NCBI GenBank assembly: GCA_036399695.1 | Contig: DASWMP010000187.1 | Coordinates: 1 to 43,030 of the forward strand | Reading direction: 5' to 3' | Source of the DNA: DASVEE01 sp036399695 | Lineage (GTDB): Bacteria > Acidobacteriota > Thermoanaerobaculia > Gp7-AA8 | DNA: 43,030 nucleotides | Shown here: positions 30,250 to 38,342 of the stretch, one piece after another | Position numbering within the stretch: position 1 is the stretch's first letter | Layout of the letters: each line of letters opens with the position of its first letter | Translations under genes and position numbers: made by a program | The notes under the pieces: generated by a model | The model's input: the letters and a program-made list of their open reading frames with translations, nothing else | Told to the model about the DNA's origin: nothing | The model's database searches: none

Positions 30250-30485
30250 TGCACGCCGGAGGCGTGACGTAAATTAGCCGGTGGCAAGTGCCGAAGGCAC
30301 GCAGCCACCGGACAAGATCCGTCCTCCGCCTCGACCCCGGCAGGGGTCGCGTCCTCGCCGATCGTCGATGGCATCGATCCTCCCGCACCCCTGCCGGGGT
30401 GCAAATCTTCTCTTGCCATCGGACCGGTGGCGGCGCGCCTGCGGCGCTTGCCACCGGCTAATTTACGACACGCCTCCGGCGTGCA
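30250..30485. repeat. Large nested palindrome
   Basis: The arms at about 30250-30311 and 30424-30485 are inverted, sharing GCACGCCGGAGGCGTG, TAAATTAGCCGGTGGC and related words. Each arm also folds on itself (CCGGTGGC ... GCCACCGG). The centre has ACCCCGGCAGGGGT facing ACCCCTGCCGGGGT. The whole 236-nt unit could form a branched fold. It lies in the 377-nt gap between copy 3 and the histidine kinase gene, and no open frame in it looks coding. Confidence 0.8.
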
Positions 30486-30545
30486 GAGGTCGTTTCGAGA
30501 TCGTGACGAATGGGCGAACTGCTGATCCCGGAGACCCTGGCTGAT

Positions 30546-30568
30546 CGCCACCGCACTCCGAGATCTCA
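30546..30568. repeat. GGAGTGCGG-family repeat at the histidine kinase stop
   Basis: On the minus strand this reads GAGATCTCGGAGTGCGGTGG, beginning within the stop codon of the kinase gene. It is a single copy of the hairpin family described at 12012-12091. Confidence 0.65.
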
Positions 30569-31600
30569 GGCGGCGCGTTTCACTGGGAGCCGCAGCACCA
30601 TCGACGTGCCTACTCCCTCCACCGAGGCTACGCTCACTTCTCCGCCGTGGGCTTCGACGATCTGTTTGACGATGTAGAGGCCCAGGCCGGTGCCGCCGCC
30701 GCCGCGGAGGGACTTGTTGCCGCTCTGCTTGTACTTTTCGAAGATCCGTTGCAGCTCGCCGGCCGGGATGCCCATGCCGCTGTCCGTCACGGTGATGACG
30801 ATCGACTCCGGCGCTTCTCCGTTGCGGACGATCTGGGCGCCGACTGAGACCAGCCCCTTCTTGGGGGTGAACTTCAGGGAGTTGGAGATCAGGTTGATGA
30901 TGGCCTGCGTCAGCTTCTCCACGCTGCCGATGATCGACGGGACGTCGCGGCCGTGCGCCGAGAGCAGGAAGATCTCGTCGCGCGCGGCCACCGACTGCAG
31001 CGAGCGCACGGCGCGTTTCAGCACGCCGGCCACGCGGACCGGCTCCTTCTCCACGATGAAGTTGCCGGACTGGATCTTCGAGAAGTCGAGCAGCTCGTTG
31101 ATCAGCCCCATCATCCGCTCCGACTCCCGCTGCGCTTCCTGCAGCAGGTCGGTGTAGAGCGAATCGAGCTTCGTCCCTTCCTGGGAGAGCACGAACTCGA
31201 GCGTGCCCTGGATGCCGGAGAGCGGGCCGCGCAGGTCGTGGACGATCTGGGCCGTGAAGTCGGACTTGGCCTGTTCCATCTCCCGCTGGTGCGTGACGTC
31301 CTCGAACGACAGCGCCACGGCAGGGGAGTCGCCGTCGGCCGTCATGATCTTGTCGATGCGGTAGACGCGCCCTTCGATCTCCACGTCGATCGTACGTGCT
31401 TCGTCGGCGTCGATGAAGAAGCCCTGCAGCCAGCCGGTCTCGCCGCCGACGGCGCGCGCGGCGTCGGTCAGCCACTGCGTCCCTCCGCCGCCGAACGAAT
31501 CGGTGAAGGCCTGGTTGCGGTACTCGATGTGCCCGGCGTCGGTGACGACGGCGATGGCCGTCGGCATCCGGTCCAGGAGGGAAATGGCAAAAGACGTCAT
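30566..31600 (-). CDS. Soluble PAS-domain sensor histidine kinase
   Basis: The 344-aa kinase has no membrane segment. An N-terminal PAS-like region (ISLLDRMPTAIAVVTDAGHI ... YRNQAF, about residues 1-110) is followed by HisKA with the phosphorylated His in QIVHDLRGPLSGIQGTLEFV (about 130) and an HATPase domain with the N box NLISNSLKFTP, the G1 box DSGMGIP and the G2 box GGTGLGLYIVKQIVEAHGG. All catalytic boxes are intact. Its start overlaps the stop of the small upstream gene by 4 nt. No response regulator is adjacent; a single-domain regulator lies about 4 kb away at 35280-35666 and may or may not be the partner. Confidence 0.93.
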   Translation of the reverse strand: MTSFAISLLDRMPTAIAVVTDAGHIEYRNQAFTDSFGGGGTQWLTDAARAVGGETGWLQGFFIDADEARTIDVEIEGRVYRIDKIMTADGDSPAVALSFEDVTHQREMEQAKSDFTAQIVHDLRGPLSGIQGTLEFVLSQEGTKLDSLYTDLLQEAQRESERMMGLINELLDFSKIQSGNFIVEKEPVRVAGVLKRAVRSLQSVAARDEIFLLSAHGRDVPSIIGSVEKLTQAIINLISNSLKFTPKKGLVSVGAQIVRNGEAPESIVITVTDSGMGIPAGELQRIFEKYKQSGNKSLRGGGGTGLGLYIVKQIVEAHGGEVSVASVEGVGTSMVLRLPVKRAA

Positions 31601-32004
31601 TGCGGCACCGTGATGGCGCGCTCGTGCTGGAGCTTGGCCAGGATGAACAGCGTCGTGAAAGGGTCGAAAGGACTGAGGATCAGCAGCTTCTGGACGTCGA
31701 GGCGGCCGTCGATGAGCGACACGAGATACCCTTCCTGGGCGCTGAGGTTGAAGCGGTCGAAGTTCGTCAGGAACTCGGCCGTGAGCTTCGGCACGGCCTG
31801 CGTCCCTTTCGGGTGGGCGATGAAGTCGCGGACGATGTTCGCGCGGACGATCTCGATGTAGCCGCGCAGCGACAGATCGTTGGGATACGCATTACGCGCT
31901 TCGAGCAGCTTCGCGTGCGTGTGCCAGACACCATTCTGTTTCAGGGAGTCGCCGACGAGCCGGCTCCAGTCGGCTGCCGGGGGGGCCATGGGGATCGAGG
32001 ACAT
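31597..32004 (-). CDS. Small conserved protein coupled to the histidine kinase, unknown function
   Basis: I do not recognise a named family. The 135-aa soluble product ends in SAQEGYLVSLIDGRLDVQKL followed by LILSPFDPFTTLFILAKLQH, a helical pattern like the C-terminal repeats of DUF4388-type signalling proteins, in which a glycine before a hydrophobic core (I-D-G-R) is typical. The N-terminal part is helical with no clear motif. The ATG at 32004 is chosen because a longer frame would translate the heptad cassette; it is supported by a -10 hexamer 7 nt upstream. The 4-nt overlap with the kinase suggests a shared pathway. Confidence 0.7.
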   Translation of the reverse strand: MSSIPMAPPAADWSRLVGDSLKQNGVWHTHAKLLEARNAYPNDLSLRGYIEIVRANIVRDFIAHPKGTQAVPKLTAEFLTNFDRFNLSAQEGYLVSLIDGRLDVQKLLILSPFDPFTTLFILAKLQHERAITVPQ

Positions 32005-32011
32005 TGCCGAA

Positions 32012-32017
32012 AGTTTA
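32012..32017 (-). promoter_or_regulatory. -10 hexamer TAAACT, probable leaderless start
   Basis: On the minus strand, TAAACT lies 7 nt before the ATG at 32004, identical in sequence and spacing to the promoter at 18588-18593. Confidence 0.6.
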
Positions 32018-32027
32018 GCAGGAGGGA

Positions 32028-32110
32028 GTTGGCAGTAGGCAGTTGGCGGTTGGCAGTAAGGACGACGATCGAGGGGGGCCGCTGCCAACCGCCAACTGCC
32101 AACCGCCAAC
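32028..32110. repeat. Inverted heptad-repeat cassette (GTTGGCA version)
   Basis: The left arm reads GTTGGCA, GTAGGCA, GTTGGCG, GTTGGCA. The right arm on the minus strand reads GTTGGCG, GTTGGCA, GTTGGCG, GTTGGCA. It occupies the divergent space between two leaderless-type promoters and ends 5 nt before the -10 hexamer of the PBP gene. Confidence 0.85.
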
Positions 32111-32115
32111 TACGC

Positions 32116-32121
32116 TAAAAT
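32116..32121 (+). promoter_or_regulatory. -10 hexamer TAAAAT, leaderless GTG start
   Basis: TAAAAT lies 7 nt before the GTG at 32129, supporting GTG as the start of the PBP1A-like gene. Confidence 0.6.
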
Positions 32122-32128
32122 TGATCCC

Positions 32129-34636
32129 GTGACCGACCATCAGCTCGAGCCCGAAGCACCTCCGTCGCGCCGCAAATCGCGCATGCTGATGCTCTTCATC
32201 GCGCTCGCTCTCGGCGTCCCGGCGGGATTCCTTTTCGCCCACGCCGTGCGCATGCCGGTGGTCAAGGGGCTGGCCGACTACCAGCCGGCCATCATCACCC
32301 GCATTTACGACCGCAATGGCGTGCCGTTCGCCGAGTATTCGATCCAGAAGCGGATCGTCGTCAGTAAGCGGGACATGTCGCCGCACCTCGTGCAGGCCAT
32401 CCTGGCCACCGAGGACGCGGAGTTCTACAAGCACGGCGGCGTCGACCCGAAAGCGATCGCCCGCGCCGCGATCAAGGACGTCATCGCCCGGAAGAAAGTC
32501 CAGGGTGCCTCCACCCTGACGCAGCAGCTCGCGAAGCAGGTCTTCCTCACGCCGGAGAAGAGCTTCCGCCGCAAGATCAACGAAGTGTTCCTGGCGGTGC
32601 AGATCGAGAAGGACTTCACGAAAGACCAGATCCTCGAGATGTACGCGAATCAGGTCTACCTCGGCCACGGCGCGTACGGCGTCGAAGCGGCTTCGCGGCT
32701 GTACTTCGGCAAGCACGCCAAGGAGCTGACGATTCCCGAGGCGGCGCTCCTGGCCGGCATGATCCGCGCGCCGAACGCCTACAGCCCGATCGCGCATGTG
32801 GAGAGGGCGCTGCCGCGCCGGAATCACGTGCTGCGGCGGATGCTCATCGAGAAGTTCATCGGCAACGACCAGTACCAGCAGGCGCTCAACACGCCGATCG
32901 TTCTCGGCACCTATAAAGAGGAAGCACCGCGCGTCGGTGCCTACTTTGCCGAGGAGATCCGGCAGTACATCGAGAAGAGCGAGAAGTTCGGCGTCGAGAA
33001 CCTCTATCAGCGCGGCCTGAAAGTGCAGTCGACGCTCGACCTGCGCATCCAGCAGATCTCCGAAGGCGCGCTGCAGCGAGGCCTGCGCCGCATCGACAAG
33101 CGTCGCGGCTTCCGGAAGCCGGCGCGTAACCTCGTCGCCGAGGGCATCGATCCGGACAAGTACCGCGACCCGTCCTGGAGCAACGAGCCGTACACCATCG
33201 AGAAGCTGTACCCCGCGGTCGTGACGGGCATCGAAGGGAAGAACGTCAAGGTGCGCCTGCACCGGGAAGAGCTGACGTTCGACCCCGCGGCCTACGCCTG
33301 GACGAAGAAGAAGACGATGGACGGGATCCTCAAGCGGGGAGACGTCGTCCACGTCATCCTGAAGGAAGATCCGAAGACGAAGGCGAAGGCCTGGACGCTC
33401 GACCAGCTCCCGCAGGTGCAGGGCGCGGTCGTCGTGATCGACGTCAAGAGCGGCGAGGTCCGGGCGCTGGCAGGCGGCTACGACTTCGCGATCTCGAAGT
33501 TCAACCGCGCGGTGCAGTCGCGCCGCCAGACCGGCTCGGCGTTCAAGCCGTTCGTCTACGCGGCGGCCTTCGAGAAGGGTCTGACCCCCGCGGACACGCT
33601 CTTCGACGCGCCGATCGCCATCCCGGTCGGCAACCAGATCTACGCCCCGAAGAACTACTACGGCAAGTACGCCGGCATCGTGACGATCCAGCGGGCGCTG
33701 GAGCTCTCGATCAACATCCCGGCGGTCAAGACCTACATGATGGCCGGCGGCGACCGCGTCGTCGACCTCACGCGCCGCCTCGGCATCACGTCCGACCTCC
33801 AGCGCTATCCGTCGCTCGCCCTCGGCGCCGGCGGCGTTTCACCGCTCGAGATGACGGCCGCGTACAACGTCTTCGTCAACAACGGCGTCTACATCAAGCC
33901 GCGCTACATCCGGAAGATCTCCGACCAGTCGGAGCGGGTGCTCGAAGAGCAGTTGCCCGAGCTCTCCGAGGCCATGTCGCCCCAGGTAGCGTTCGAGACC
34001 GCGTACATGATGAAGGGCGTCGTCGACCGCGGCACCGCTTACGTGGCGCACACGCTGCTCGATCCGCTGGCCGGCAAGACCGGGACGACGAACGGCTACA
34101 CCGATGCCTGGTTCATGGGCTTCTCGCCCGAGTACACCGTCGGCGTCTGGGTCGGCTACGACGATCCGAGCCGCTCGCTCGGTGGCGGTGCGACGGGGGC
34201 CGACATCGCCCTGCCGATCTGGATCGACATCTTCAAGCAGTTCGAAGAGCAGAAGCTGCGGGTGGCGAAGCCGGACTTCGAGCCGCCGCCGGGCGTCGTG
34301 ATCGTGCCGATGGATCTCCACTCCGGACGCCGTGGCACCGGTCCGTGCGGCCGCGTGGTGATGCAGGCGTTCGTGGCCGGGCAGGAGCCGGACAAGGACT
34401 GCAGCGGCGCGACGGTGGCGGTGAGCAAGCTGCCGTATTACATGCAGCGGGCGTTCTACCAGCCGAAGGAAGCGGAGCCGACGCAGGCCGCCGAGGACGC
34501 TTCGGCGCGATCGGGTGAGGGGGCGGAATCGCCGGCCCCGAACGTCGATGAAGGGACGCCACGAACGGCACCCCCGGCGGCACCCCCGGCGGAGGCACCG
34601 ACGACGACCGCCCCGCCGGCGGCCCCTCCGGCGTAG
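32129..34636 (+). CDS. PBP1A-like bifunctional penicillin-binding protein
   Basis: The 835-aa inner-membrane enzyme polymerises and crosslinks peptidoglycan. A short cytoplasmic tail and TM anchor (LMLFIALALGVPAGFLFAHA) are followed by the GT51 domain: ILATEDAEFYKHGGVD (catalytic Glu), GASTLTQQLAKQ and RKINEVFLAVQIEKDF. The transpeptidase domain has GSAFKPFVYA (SxxK nucleophile), LSINIPAVK (SxN) and AGKTGTTNGYTDAWFMG (KTG). An OB-like insert lies around residues 330-430. The C-terminal tail is Pro/Ala-rich and repetitive (APPAAPPAEAP) and probably unstructured. GTG is the start because a leaderless -10 hexamer lies 7 nt upstream. Confidence 0.95.
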   Translation: MTDHQLEPEAPPSRRKSRMLMLFIALALGVPAGFLFAHAVRMPVVKGLADYQPAIITRIYDRNGVPFAEYSIQKRIVVSKRDMSPHLVQAILATEDAEFYKHGGVDPKAIARAAIKDVIARKKVQGASTLTQQLAKQVFLTPEKSFRRKINEVFLAVQIEKDFTKDQILEMYANQVYLGHGAYGVEAASRLYFGKHAKELTIPEAALLAGMIRAPNAYSPIAHVERALPRRNHVLRRMLIEKFIGNDQYQQALNTPIVLGTYKEEAPRVGAYFAEEIRQYIEKSEKFGVENLYQRGLKVQSTLDLRIQQISEGALQRGLRRIDKRRGFRKPARNLVAEGIDPDKYRDPSWSNEPYTIEKLYPAVVTGIEGKNVKVRLHREELTFDPAAYAWTKKKTMDGILKRGDVVHVILKEDPKTKAKAWTLDQLPQVQGAVVVIDVKSGEVRALAGGYDFAISKFNRAVQSRRQTGSAFKPFVYAAAFEKGLTPADTLFDAPIAIPVGNQIYAPKNYYGKYAGIVTIQRALELSINIPAVKTYMMAGGDRVVDLTRRLGITSDLQRYPSLALGAGGVSPLEMTAAYNVFVNNGVYIKPRYIRKISDQSERVLEEQLPELSEAMSPQVAFETAYMMKGVVDRGTAYVAHTLLDPLAGKTGTTNGYTDAWFMGFSPEYTVGVWVGYDDPSRSLGGGATGADIALPIWIDIFKQFEEQKLRVAKPDFEPPPGVVIVPMDLHSGRRGTGPCGRVVMQAFVAGQEPDKDCSGATVAVSKLPYYMQRAFYQPKEAEPTQAAEDASARSGEGAESPAPNVDEGTPRTAPPAAPPAEAPTTTAPPAAPPA

Positions 34637-34639
34637 AAT
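34634..34639 (+). promoter_or_regulatory. -10 hexamer TAGAAT, probable leaderless start
   Basis: TAGAAT overlaps the stop codon of the PBP gene and lies 6 nt before the ATG at 34646. The gene may be read both from here and by read-through. Confidence 0.55.
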
Positions 34640-34645
34640 CACGCC

Positions 34646-35233
34646 ATGCCGCGGCTAGCCTCGGTTCTCCTCGCACTGACGATGTTCGCTTCGACGGCCC
34701 ACGCGAGCAGCGTGATGGCGAAGTACGTCCAGGCGGTGAACGGGACGACGATCAAGGTCGACCTCCATGGAAAGGCGATGACGGTGCGCATGTACGGCGT
34801 CGCCACGCCCGATCCGAACGACAAGGAAGCGGAGCTGCAGCGCCTCGGCAAGGAGTCGACGGCATTTCTGGCGACGCTGTTGAAGGCGCAGTGGGTCTAC
34901 GTCGAGTTTCCGGGCGGCGAGCCGAGGGCCGACCAGCATGGGATCGTCGACGCGTACGTCTACGTCCATAAAGGCTCCACCGCGACGTTCCTCAATGAGA
35001 AGCTCGTGACCGAGGGGCTGGCCATCGTGAATCGGCGGGTGAAGACGCCGTACACCGAGAAGCTGCTCGCCGCCGAGGATCTGGCGCGTACGAACGCGCG
35101 CGGCATGTGGGGCGCGTTCAAGGACGGCGGCGGGAAGGCCATTGCCGCGGGCTCGCAGATGACCACGTACATCGGCGAGGTGCAGCAGTCGCGGAACCCC
35201 TATCTCTCGCGGTGGATGAGCAGTTACTACTAG
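34646..35233 (+). CDS. Secreted staphylococcal-nuclease-fold protein, active site degraded
   Basis: The 195-aa product has a signal peptide (LASVLLALTMFASTAHA). Residues about 25-150 align with thermonuclease: AVNGTTIKVDLHGKAMTVRM, YGVATPDPNDKE, HGIVDAYVYV, LVTEGLAIVN and ARTNARGMWG. Compared with staphylococcal nuclease, the calcium ligands and catalytic groups are mostly changed: the D-G-D becomes N-G-T, the Asp before TPE becomes Ala, TPE becomes TPD, and the second catalytic Arg (in YGRG) becomes Ile. The first Arg (VRM) is kept. It is therefore probably not a nuclease and may bind nucleic acid or a protein. It follows the PBP gene by 9 nt. Confidence 0.85.
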   Translation: MPRLASVLLALTMFASTAHASSVMAKYVQAVNGTTIKVDLHGKAMTVRMYGVATPDPNDKEAELQRLGKESTAFLATLLKAQWVYVEFPGGEPRADQHGIVDAYVYVHKGSTATFLNEKLVTEGLAIVNRRVKTPYTEKLLAAEDLARTNARGMWGAFKDGGGKAIAAGSQMTTYIGEVQQSRNPYLSRWMSSYY

Positions 35234-35279
35234 AGCGCTGCCACTCTACGACCTGTAGATCGGGGACCCGCCGCAGCCG

Positions 35280-35666
35280 CTACTGCGAAGCCTGAACGTA
35301 CCGCGTGATCATGTCGACCATCTTGTCGCGCGTCAGCGGTTTGCGCATCCAGGCGTTGGCGCCGGAGCTCGGGAACATCTCTTCGAGCGACTTCTCCGGG
35401 AGGTCGGAGATCAGTACGATGGGGATGTCCTTCTTGTTCGACTGCGACTTGAGGACTTCGCTCAGACGGTTGCCTTTGATGCTCGGCAGGTTCACGTCGA
35501 GAAAGATGATGTCGGGCGTGTTGCCGGCCAGGACGTGGTTGAACTCGATCCAGCTCGAGGCAGTCAAAACAGTGCACCCTTCGCGCTCGAGCAGAGCCCT
35601 GCCCAGCTTCAGCACCAGCGGGTTGTCATCGAGTATCAGGACCGTGATGTTCGACAGCGGCGGCAT
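35280..35666 (-). CDS. Single-domain response regulator (CheY-like)
   Basis: The 128-aa receiver domain has TVLILDDNPLVLKLGRALLE (acidic pair DD), the phospho-acceptor Asp in DIIFLDVNLPSIKGN, the conserved switch Ser in IVLISDLPEKSLEE and Lys in WMRKPLTRDKM. No output domain is present. It is transcribed away from the membrane protein gene at 35696. ATG 35666 is selected because a -10 hexamer lies 8 nt upstream and longer frames have none. Its cognate kinase cannot be told; the nearest kinase is at 30566-31600. Confidence 0.9.
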   Translation of the reverse strand: MPPLSNITVLILDDNPLVLKLGRALLEREGCTVLTASSWIEFNHVLAGNTPDIIFLDVNLPSIKGNRLSEVLKSQSNKKDIPIVLISDLPEKSLEEMFPSSGANAWMRKPLTRDKMVDMITRYVQASQ

Positions 35667-35674
35667 AGGCGCGC

Positions 35675-35680
35675 ATGATA
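35675..35680 (-). promoter_or_regulatory. -10 hexamer TATCAT of the response regulator gene
   Basis: On the minus strand, TATCAT lies 8 nt before the ATG at 35666. It overlaps the plus-strand hexamer at 35679-35684 by two bases. Confidence 0.5.
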
Positions 35681-35684
35681 CATT
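35679..35684 (+). promoter_or_regulatory. -10 hexamer TACATT of the membrane protein gene
   Basis: TACATT lies 11 nt before the ATG at 35696. Its overlap with the minus-strand hexamer suggests that only one polymerase can occupy the site at a time. Confidence 0.4.
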
Positions 35685-35695
35685 CTCCGGCCTCA

Positions 35696-36178
35696 ATGAC
35701 ATCGGGAAATTTCGAGGAAACACCGCCCCCGCAACCTGTTGCACCAGCAGCAAATGACGGGTTTCGCATGCCGGCCGAATACTACTCCGGACCGGCGCCG
35801 CGACGCGCTTTCCCGAAGGGTGTCACTTATGGCTGCGGCGCGGCGTCCGTCCTCTTTCTGCTGGTGCTGTTCATCGGGGGCGGGTACCTCGCGACCGGCG
35901 GTATGGCGCAGCTCCTGGACATGGTCGTGGGTATGTCTCTCGGCGAAATGCGCGGCATGTACACCGCCGAGGTGACGCCGCCGCAGAAGAGCGCCCTCGA
36001 GACGGAAATCGAGAAGCTGCGTACGGGTGTTCGCGAAGAGAAGATCAACGTCGCGAGGCTGCAGCCGCTCCTGAAAGGGCTCGGCGACGCGATCGGCGAC
36101 AAGAAGGTCTCGCCCGAAGAGGTCGATACGCTCACGCGCATCGCCCGTGACGCACAGAAAACCACGCCCGCGCGCTGA
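35696..36178 (+). CDS. Single-pass membrane protein, unknown function
   Basis: The 160-aa product has a proline-rich cytoplasmic start (EETPPPQPVAPAAND), one membrane segment (YGCGAASVLFLLVLFIGGGY, about residues 44-63) and a helical, charged C-terminus (SALETEIEKLRTGVREEKIN and following). I do not recognise the family. The helical tail could be a coiled coil or a subunit-binding arm. It lies between the divergent response regulator gene and uvrB and is not obviously linked to either. Confidence 0.65.
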   Translation: MTSGNFEETPPPQPVAPAANDGFRMPAEYYSGPAPRRAFPKGVTYGCGAASVLFLLVLFIGGGYLATGGMAQLLDMVVGMSLGEMRGMYTAEVTPPQKSALETEIEKLRTGVREEKINVARLQPLLKGLGDAIGDKKVSPEEVDTLTRIARDAQKTTPAR

Positions 36179-36217
36179 GCCGGGCTGTCGTAACACGGCC
36201 GTTCCCGGTCATCGAAT

Positions 36218-38206
36218 ATGTTCAAACTCGTTTCCCCTTTTCAGCCTCAGGGTGACCAGCCCGAGGCCATCCGGCAGCTCGTCGAGAGCGTCCGGGCGGG
36301 CACCCGCGATCAGGTGCTCCTCGGCGTCACCGGCTCCGGCAAGACGTTCAGCGTCGCCAAGGTCATTGAGGCGGTGAACCGTCCGACGCTCGTCCTCAGC
36401 CACAACAAGATCCTCGCGGCGCAGCTCTATCAGGAGTTCAAGAACTTCTTCCCGGAGAACCGCGTCGAGTACTTCGTCTCCTATTACGACTATTACCAGC
36501 CCGAGGCGTACATCCCGCAGTCGGACCTGTACATCGAAAAGGAGATGACCAAGAACGAGGAGATCGACAAGCTGCGGCTGGCGTCCACGAAGGCGATCTT
36601 CGAGCGCCGGGACGTCATCATCGTCGCCTCGGTCTCCTGCATCTACGGCATCGGCGATCCCGAGCTCTATTACGGGATGCTGCTCTTCTTCGAGCGCGGT
36701 GTCGAAAAGCCGATGACGCAGTACCTCCGCAAGCTGACGGAGATGCAGTACGAGCGCACGCCGTACGACCTCGGGCGCGGCATGTTCCGCGTGCGCGGCG
36801 ACGTCCTCGAGCTCTGGCCCGCGTATGAAGACGACGCGGTGCGCATCGAGTTCTTCGGCGACGAGATCGACAAGATCACCCGCATCGATCCGATCACCGG
36901 ACGCACGTCCGGCCGCGAGTACGACCGCCTGGCCATCTATCCGCGTACGCACTACGTCACCCCGCGCGAGCGCCTCATGCAGGCGATGGAGAACATCCGC
37001 GTCGAGCTGGACGAGCGGGTGGCCGAGCTGCGCGCGCACGACCGCCTGCTCGAAGCGCAGCGCCTCTCGCAGCGGACGCTGTTCGACCTGGAGATGATCG
37101 CGGAGCTCGGCTACTGCAACGGCATCGAGAACTACTCGCGCCATCTCTCCGGACGGCTGCCCGGCCAGCCGCCTCCGACGCTCATCGACTATTTCCCGAA
37201 GGACTTCCTGCTCGTCATCGACGAGTCGCACCAGACGGTCCCGCAGGTGCGGGCAATGTGGGGCGGCGACCGCGCGCGCAAGGAGACGCTCGTCGAGTAC
37301 GGCTTCCGCCTGCCGAGCGCGATCGACAACCGTCCGCTGTCGTTCGACGAGTTCGAAGGGAAGCTGACGCAGACGATCTACGTCTCGGCCACGCCCGGCA
37401 AGTACGAGATGGAGAAGAGCGGCGGCTTGTTCGCCGAGCAGGTCATCCGTCCGACCGGCCTGCTGGATCCGGTCATCGTCATCAAGCCGGTCAAGGGGCA
37501 GGTGGACGATCTGATCGGCGAGATCAAAGCGCGCATCGCGAAAGGGGAGCGGACGATGGTCACGACGCTCACCAAGCGCATGTCCGAGGACCTGACGCGT
37601 TACCTCATGGAGCTCGGCATCAAGGTCAACTACCTGCACTCGGACGTGGAGACGCTCGAGCGCATCGCCATCCTCCGCGACTTCCGCATCGGCGTGTTCG
37701 ACGTGCTGGTCGGCATCAACCTCCTGCGCGAAGGGCTGGACGTGCCGGAGGTCTCGCTCGTGGCGATCCTCGACGCCGACAAGGAAGGCTTCCTCCGCTC
37801 CCAGACGTCGCTGATCCAGACCATCGGCCGCGCCGCCCGCAACGTCAACGGCGTGGCCATTCTGTACGCCGACAAGATGACGGACTCGCTGAAGTTCGCC
37901 ATCAGCGAAACGAATCGCCGCCGCGCCATCCAACAGGCGTACAACGAGGAGCATGGGATCGAGCCGGCCACGATCATCAAGGCCATCGACTCGGACCTCG
38001 TGAAGATGTCGAACCTCGACTACCTCGACGTCCCGCTCCCCGGCCAGCGCTCGAAGCTCGACCTCGGCGAAGGCGAAGACCTGGACAAGGCCATCAGCCG
38101 CCTCCAGAAAGAGATGAAGGACGCCGCCAAGAACCTGGACTTCGAGCGCGCCGCCGAAATCCGCGACAAGCTCAAGGAGCTCAAGGAAGCGCGGATTTTC
38201 GTGTAG
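36218..38206 (+). CDS. uvrB: Excinuclease ABC subunit B
   Basis: UvrB is the damage-verifying helicase-like subunit of nucleotide excision repair. The 662-aa product has Walker A LLGVTGSGKTFSVAK, the beta-hairpin YFVSYYDYYQPEAYIPQSDL, DEXH-type LLVIDESHQTVPQVR, helicase motif V/VI VGINLLREGLDVPEVSLVAI with QTIGRAARN, and the C-terminal UVR domain (LQKEMKDAAKNLDFERAAEI) that contacts UvrC. All landmarks are intact and the length is usual. It is a single-gene unit; a repeat hairpin follows its stop. A -10-like TAACAC lies 21 nt before the start, so this gene does not follow the leaderless pattern. Confidence 0.98.
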   Translation: MFKLVSPFQPQGDQPEAIRQLVESVRAGTRDQVLLGVTGSGKTFSVAKVIEAVNRPTLVLSHNKILAAQLYQEFKNFFPENRVEYFVSYYDYYQPEAYIPQSDLYIEKEMTKNEEIDKLRLASTKAIFERRDVIIVASVSCIYGIGDPELYYGMLLFFERGVEKPMTQYLRKLTEMQYERTPYDLGRGMFRVRGDVLELWPAYEDDAVRIEFFGDEIDKITRIDPITGRTSGREYDRLAIYPRTHYVTPRERLMQAMENIRVELDERVAELRAHDRLLEAQRLSQRTLFDLEMIAELGYCNGIENYSRHLSGRLPGQPPPTLIDYFPKDFLLVIDESHQTVPQVRAMWGGDRARKETLVEYGFRLPSAIDNRPLSFDEFEGKLTQTIYVSATPGKYEMEKSGGLFAEQVIRPTGLLDPVIVIKPVKGQVDDLIGEIKARIAKGERTMVTTLTKRMSEDLTRYLMELGIKVNYLHSDVETLERIAILRDFRIGVFDVLVGINLLREGLDVPEVSLVAILDADKEGFLRSQTSLIQTIGRAARNVNGVAILYADKMTDSLKFAISETNRRRAIQQAYNEEHGIEPATIIKAIDSDLVKMSNLDYLDVPLPGQRSKLDLGEGEDLDKAISRLQKEMKDAAKNLDFERAAEIRDKLKELKEARIFV

Positions 38207-38214
38207 TGAATGCG

Positions 38215-38285
38215 TTTGGAGTGCAGCTCGCCGCTGCGGCTGTTGGAAAGCGGCAACTGATGAAGCGTCGCTGCCGCACTCCAAA
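38215..38285. repeat. Inverted GGAGTGC-family repeat after uvrB
   Basis: TTTGGAGTGCAGC at 38215-38227 faces GCTGCCGCACTCCAAA at 38270-38285, with further short stems inside. It is a diverged member of the hairpin family at 12012-12091. A fragment of the same family, GGCACTCCGAGAC, lies at 38317-38329. Confidence 0.65.
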
Positions 38286-38342
38286 CCAGTGATCCGCATT
38301 TCCGTGAGCGTGCCACGGCACTCCGAGACGGTTCGAGCAGGG

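Noticed and set aside
30566..35666. A complete two-component system formed by the kinase and the single-domain regulator
   Set aside because: They are about 4 kb apart in separate units with unrelated genes between, so pairing is possible but not supported.
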